A stretch of DNA of 64,000 nt from contig NZ_NMQT01000034.1 in NCBI RefSeq assembly GCF_002234405.1, forward strand, positions 1 to 64,000. Reading direction: 5' to 3'. This DNA comes from Amycolatopsis thailandensis. Lineage in GTDB: Bacteria > Actinomycetota > Actinomycetes > Mycobacteriales > Pseudonocardiaceae. How positions within the stretch are numbered: position 1 is the first letter of the stretch; every line of letters starts with the position of its first letter. Shown here piece after piece: positions 61,424 to 64,000 of the stretch. A program made the position numbers and the translations under genes. The notes under the pieces were generated by a model, which made no database searches, was not told where the DNA came from, and saw only the letters and a program-made list of their open reading frames with translations.

Positions 61424-61885
61424 CGGCGCGCCCGCCTGCAGCGGGTGCGACGTGTCCAGCGCGGCCGGGCCTGTCTCGCTGTGCTCCAGCGCGACGGCGG
61501 CCGGGACGCCGGTGGTGGTGTTCTCTTCGGTTGTGGTTTCGTTCGTGGTCAGGGTGCTCGCCTCTCTCGTGACCAGCGCGCACTGCCCTGGTCACCGATC
61601 GACACTCGACCACGAAAATTCGCTCGGCTCCGCGCTACTGGCGCTGAAGCGGCCCTTCGTGGGAATGCCGCAGGATGGCGTGCACGCACATCATTCTTGT
61701 GCTGACCGGGGCCACACCGGCTGTCCTTCAGCCGCAGCGGCGTCCCGATCCGGGACGGAAGATCCGTCGTATCCGGCCGTCAGTGTACCTGGTCTGCGGT
61801 TTTAGGAAAGTCCCCGCCGCGCCGGTGAGGGTGGGATCGGTCTCTTCACCTCCCCGAAGGTGTGTTCGGCGATACTCTTTCCGCC
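61424..61885. other. Intergenic region between rhlE and the ferritin-like gene
   Basis: About 460 bases. The first 129 may be the N-terminal coding part of rhlE (see its CTG start). The rest holds a short hairpin CGTCCC-GATCC-GGGACG (61741-61757) and must contain divergent promoters. A GATACT box at 61871 lies 9 bases before the GTG of the next gene. I see no RNA gene. Confidence 0.5.
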
Positions 61886-62539
61886 GTGACCGAGGCAAAG
61901 CAGATCAGTGAAGGCGTAGTCGATTTGCTCGGCGTACTCGCCTATGGGGAATTGTCCGCATTCGATCGCATGGCCGAGGACGCGCGCACCGCGCCGACGC
62001 TGTCCGGACGGGCCGCGCTGGCGTCCATGGCGGCCGCCGAGATCGGGCACTACGACCTGCTCACCAGGCATCTCGCGGGGCACGGCGTCGCGATCGAGGA
62101 CGCGATGCGGCCGTTCGTCGGGCACATCGACGCCTGGCACGCCTCCACGGCGCCGCGCTCCTGGCTGGAGTCGCTGGTGAAGGCCTACGTCGGCGACGGG
62201 CTCGCGGCGGATCTCTACCGCGAGATGGCCAGCTGGCTCGACCCCGAGACCAAGGAGCTGGTGCTCACCGTGCTCGCCGACACGGGGCATTCGGCGTTCG
62301 CCGAGCGCGAGGTCGCCGCCGGGATCCAGGCCGACCCGAAGGCGCGGGACAAGCTCGCGCTGTGGGGCCGCCGCCTGCTGGGCGAGGCGCTGACGCAAGC
62401 CCAGTACGTCGTGGCCGAGCGGGACGGGCTCGCCGAACTGATCGTCGAAGGCTCGGGCGACCTTTCGGGAATCGCCGCGCTGTTCCGCCGGTTGCAGCAG
62501 GGGCACACCAAGCGCATGCAGGTGCTGGGGCTCGGCTGA
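61886..62539 (+). CDS. Ferritin-like fold protein (Rv3210c type)
   Basis: A 217-residue helical protein with paired helices carrying acidic and histidine residues ([59 protein letters not shown]). These fit a di-iron four-helix bundle. GTG 61886 is preferred to a GTG at 61862 because the latter lies in the presumed -10 region. Reaction unknown. Confidence 0.85.
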   Translation: MTEAKQISEGVVDLLGVLAYGELSAFDRMAEDARTAPTLSGRAALASMAAAEIGHYDLLTRHLAGHGVAIEDAMRPFVGHIDAWHASTAPRSWLESLVKAYVGDGLAADLYREMASWLDPETKELVLTVLADTGHSAFAEREVAAGIQADPKARDKLALWGRRLLGEALTQAQYVVAERDGLAELIVEGSGDLSGIAALFRRLQQGHTKRMQVLGLG

Positions 62540-62597
62540 GCCTTTCGGCTAGCCTTGGCGCACCAGTAATTTTCGAACTTTCAAGCGGAGGTCCCAC

Positions 62598-62828
62598 GTG
62601 GAGGTCAAGATCGGCATCAAGGACACGCCGCGAGAGCTCGTGGTGTCCAGCAGCCAGTCGCCCGACGAGGTCGAGGAACTGGTCGCGAACGCCTTGAGGG
62701 CCGGCGACGGGATCTTCCGCCTCGACGACGAAAAGGGCCGCAAGTACATCGTGCCCACCGACCGGATCGCCTACGTGGAGATCGCGCCGTCGGACGTCCG
62801 CAAGGTCGGTTTCGCCGTCGGTGGCTGA
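62598..62828 (+). CDS. DUF3107 protein (TB9.4 type)
   Basis: A 76-residue protein (MEVKIGIKDTPRELVVSSSQ...; IVPTDRIAYVEIAPSDVRKV at the end) matching actinobacterial DUF3107, known in M. tuberculosis as Rv3208A. GTG 62598 has GGAGG 7 bases before. It is close to the ferritin-like gene, as in mycobacteria. Function unknown. Confidence 0.92.
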   Translation: MEVKIGIKDTPRELVVSSSQSPDEVEELVANALRAGDGIFRLDDEKGRKYIVPTDRIAYVEIAPSDVRKVGFAVGG

Positions 62829-62960
62829 CCCGATCGGGTCATAGTCGCATGTCACAGTGGCGTCACCGCTGCGTCTCAGCTCGCTCTCAGATTTGATCGT
62901 CACGCTAAGGCGGGGACGGCAGGGGGCTAGCCGAGAAATGAGGTGGACGGCGTCACTGTG

Positions 62961-64000
62961 ATGGACCGCGCGCTGGTCGACAGCGCGCGAACTGTTCCCG
63001 GACAAGGCAAACGGGCCGCGGGGCGGCTGACCGGCATCGACGTCGCCCGCGGCCTGGCCGTACTCGGCATGTACGCGGTGCATGTCGGACCCGAACCCGC
63101 CAAAGGCGGCGTCGGGGTGCTGTTCAAACCGTTCGAAGGCCACTCCGCGGCGCTGTTCGCGGTGCTGGCAGGCGTTTCCATCGCGCTGATGTCCGGGGGT
63201 CGCCGCCCGAAAGTGGGCCGCGACCGCACGCGTGTCGCGCTGAAGCTGGCGACCCGCGCGCCGCTGCTGGTGGCGCTGGGGCTGTGGCTGACCAGCCTCG
63301 AGACCGGCTACATGGTCATCCTGGCCTACTACGGGGCCTGTTTTCTCTTCGCGATTCCCTGGCTGCGCGCGGGCGCGAAGGCGCTGGCGATCGCCTCGGT
63401 CGTCGTCGCCATCGCCGGCCCGCTGCTGTCGCATCTGATCCGGATCCAGCTGCTGCCCCGTGACCTGCTCTTCTTCGCGCCGGACCTGACCGCGGAAGAT
63501 GTCACGTCGACCGGGCTGCTGAAGGCCGCGACCGTGCTCGTCCTGACCGGGACGTTCCCCGCGCTGACGCTGATGGCGTACGTGTTCGCGGGGATGGCGA
63601 TCGGGCGGATGGACCTGACTTCGCGCAGCGTGTGCCGCAGGCTGTTCTTCGGCGGGTCGGCGCTCGCGGTAGGCGGGTACCTCGTGTCCTGGATCGCGAC
63701 CGGGCCGCTCGGCGGCATGCAGGCCGTTTACCGGTCACTCGAACCGGCGGCCGCGCAGATGGGGATGACGCCGCAGGAATTCTTCCGGCTGCACCAGACC
63801 TGGATCCACGGCACGCCGCCGACCACCAGCTGGGCCTGGGAACTGTTGCCGACGGGGACCTCGTACACGCCGTTCGACCTGCTGATCTCGATCGGGATCG
63901 CGGCGGCGGTGATCGGTGGTTGCCAGCTGCTGATGCCGCGATTCGAGCGGGTGCTGCGGCCGCTTTCGGACCTGGGCGGGCGGGTGCTGAGCGCGTACGT
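62961..64000 (+). CDS. DUF418/DUF1624-like multi-helix membrane protein (truncated by the window)
   Basis: At least 346 residues with about eight helices and no stop before the window edge. The start RLTGIDVARGLAVLGMYAVH is typical of heparan-alpha-glucosaminide acetyltransferase-like/DUF418 proteins. ATG 62961 is chosen, with GTG 62943 possible. Likely an acyl-transferring or transport-type membrane protein; function unproven. Confidence 0.8.
   Translation, partial: MDRALVDSARTVPGQGKRAAGRLTGIDVARGLAVLGMYAVHVGPEPAKGGVGVLFKPFEGHSAALFAVLAGVSIALMSGGRRPKVGRDRTRVALKLATRAPLLVALGLWLTSLETGYMVILAYYGACFLFAIPWLRAGAKALAIASVVVAIAGPLLSHLIRIQLLPRDLLFFAPDLTAEDVTSTGLLKAATVLVLTGTFPALTLMAYVFAGMAIGRMDLTSRSVCRRLFFGGSALAVGGYLVSWIATGPLGGMQAVYRSLEPAAAQMGMTPQEFFRLHQTWIHGTPPTTSWAWELLPTGTSYTPFDLLISIGIAAAVIGGCQLLMPRFERVLRPLSDLGGRVLSAY

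Noticed and set aside
59321..61705. A 794-residue open frame on the plus strand across the helicase region
   Set aside because: It is the antisense of the DEAD-box helicase and PQQ-like genes; composition is R/G/Q-rich with no motif, as expected from high-GC shadow frames.

Overview
The window is high-GC actinobacterial DNA with GTG and TTG starts, densely packed genes and many 4-base start/stop overlaps (ATGA, GTGA). The gene content (coenzyme F420 genes, mycobacterial-type sigE-rseA-htrA-tatB, lpqY-sugABC, gpgS, DUF3117 and DUF3107 proteins) points to a filamentous or mycolate-related actinomycete. I infer Pseudonocardiaceae, most likely an Amycolatopsis-like genome. From memory of the M. 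tuberculosis gene order, long stretches are collinear with the Rv1177-Rv1239 region (fdxC, dapC, gpgS, tagA, DUF3117, methyltransferase, sigE, rseA, htrA, tatB, mrp, DUF1003, CBS/MgtE-N protein, lpqY-sugABC, corA). The right end resembles Rv3208A-Rv3212 (DUF3107, ferritin-like, RhlE, PQQ-like protein), and the left edge carries fbiA-fbiB (Rv3261-Rv3262).

Layout. 0-5 kb: a probable NUDIX fragment, fbiB, fbiA, a GNAT enzyme, a 7Fe ferredoxin and dapC. 5-10 kb: a TetR/FAD-monooxygenase divergent pair with a visible operator, a CHAD protein, an acyltransferase and glucosyl-3-phosphoglycerate synthase. 10-15.4 kb: cydABDC for cytochrome bd oxidase. 15.4-19.1 kb: a PadR-led operon with three tandem paralogous membrane proteins, then a DivIVA-like protein, an SRPBCC protein and 3-methyladenine DNA glycosylase I. 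19-26 kb: an enoyl-CoA hydratase, DUF3117, leucyl aminopeptidase, PAP2 phosphatase, a LysR/MFS pair and a repeat-rich gap. 26-35 kb: the SigE envelope-stress module, TatB, Mrp, two membrane/Mg-type proteins and an aminoglycoside-kinase-like protein. 35-44 kb: slipin, three DUF4190 proteins in a row, acyl-CoA dehydrogenase and the LpqY-SugABC trehalose importer. 44-51 kb: a lipoprotein, a TetR/DHA2 efflux pair with operator, a ParB-like/phosphoesterase pair and CorA. 51-64 kb: a MaoC-like dehydratase, DUF2332, NUDIX, a PH-domain protein, PHP, MarC, a RecB-like nuclease, a PQQ-like protein, a DEAD-box helicase, a ferritin-like protein, DUF3107 and a truncated acyltransferase-like membrane protein.

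The most unusual content is not protein coding. At least eight families of palindromic repeats (named A-H here) recur in the spacers, more than 20 units in total. Several extend into coding sequence: one unit lies in frame in the central loop of an MFS transporter, another forms the C-terminus of a PAP2 phosphatase, and another overlaps a stop codon. The 25.3-25.96 kb gap appears to hold nested elements. A roughly 304-bp MITE-like segment flanked by a 6-bp duplication (AGAACC) has split one palindrome, and that palindrome lies between the arms of a longer inverted repeat.

No rRNA, tRNA, CRISPR array, classical transposase or biosynthetic gene cluster was recognised.
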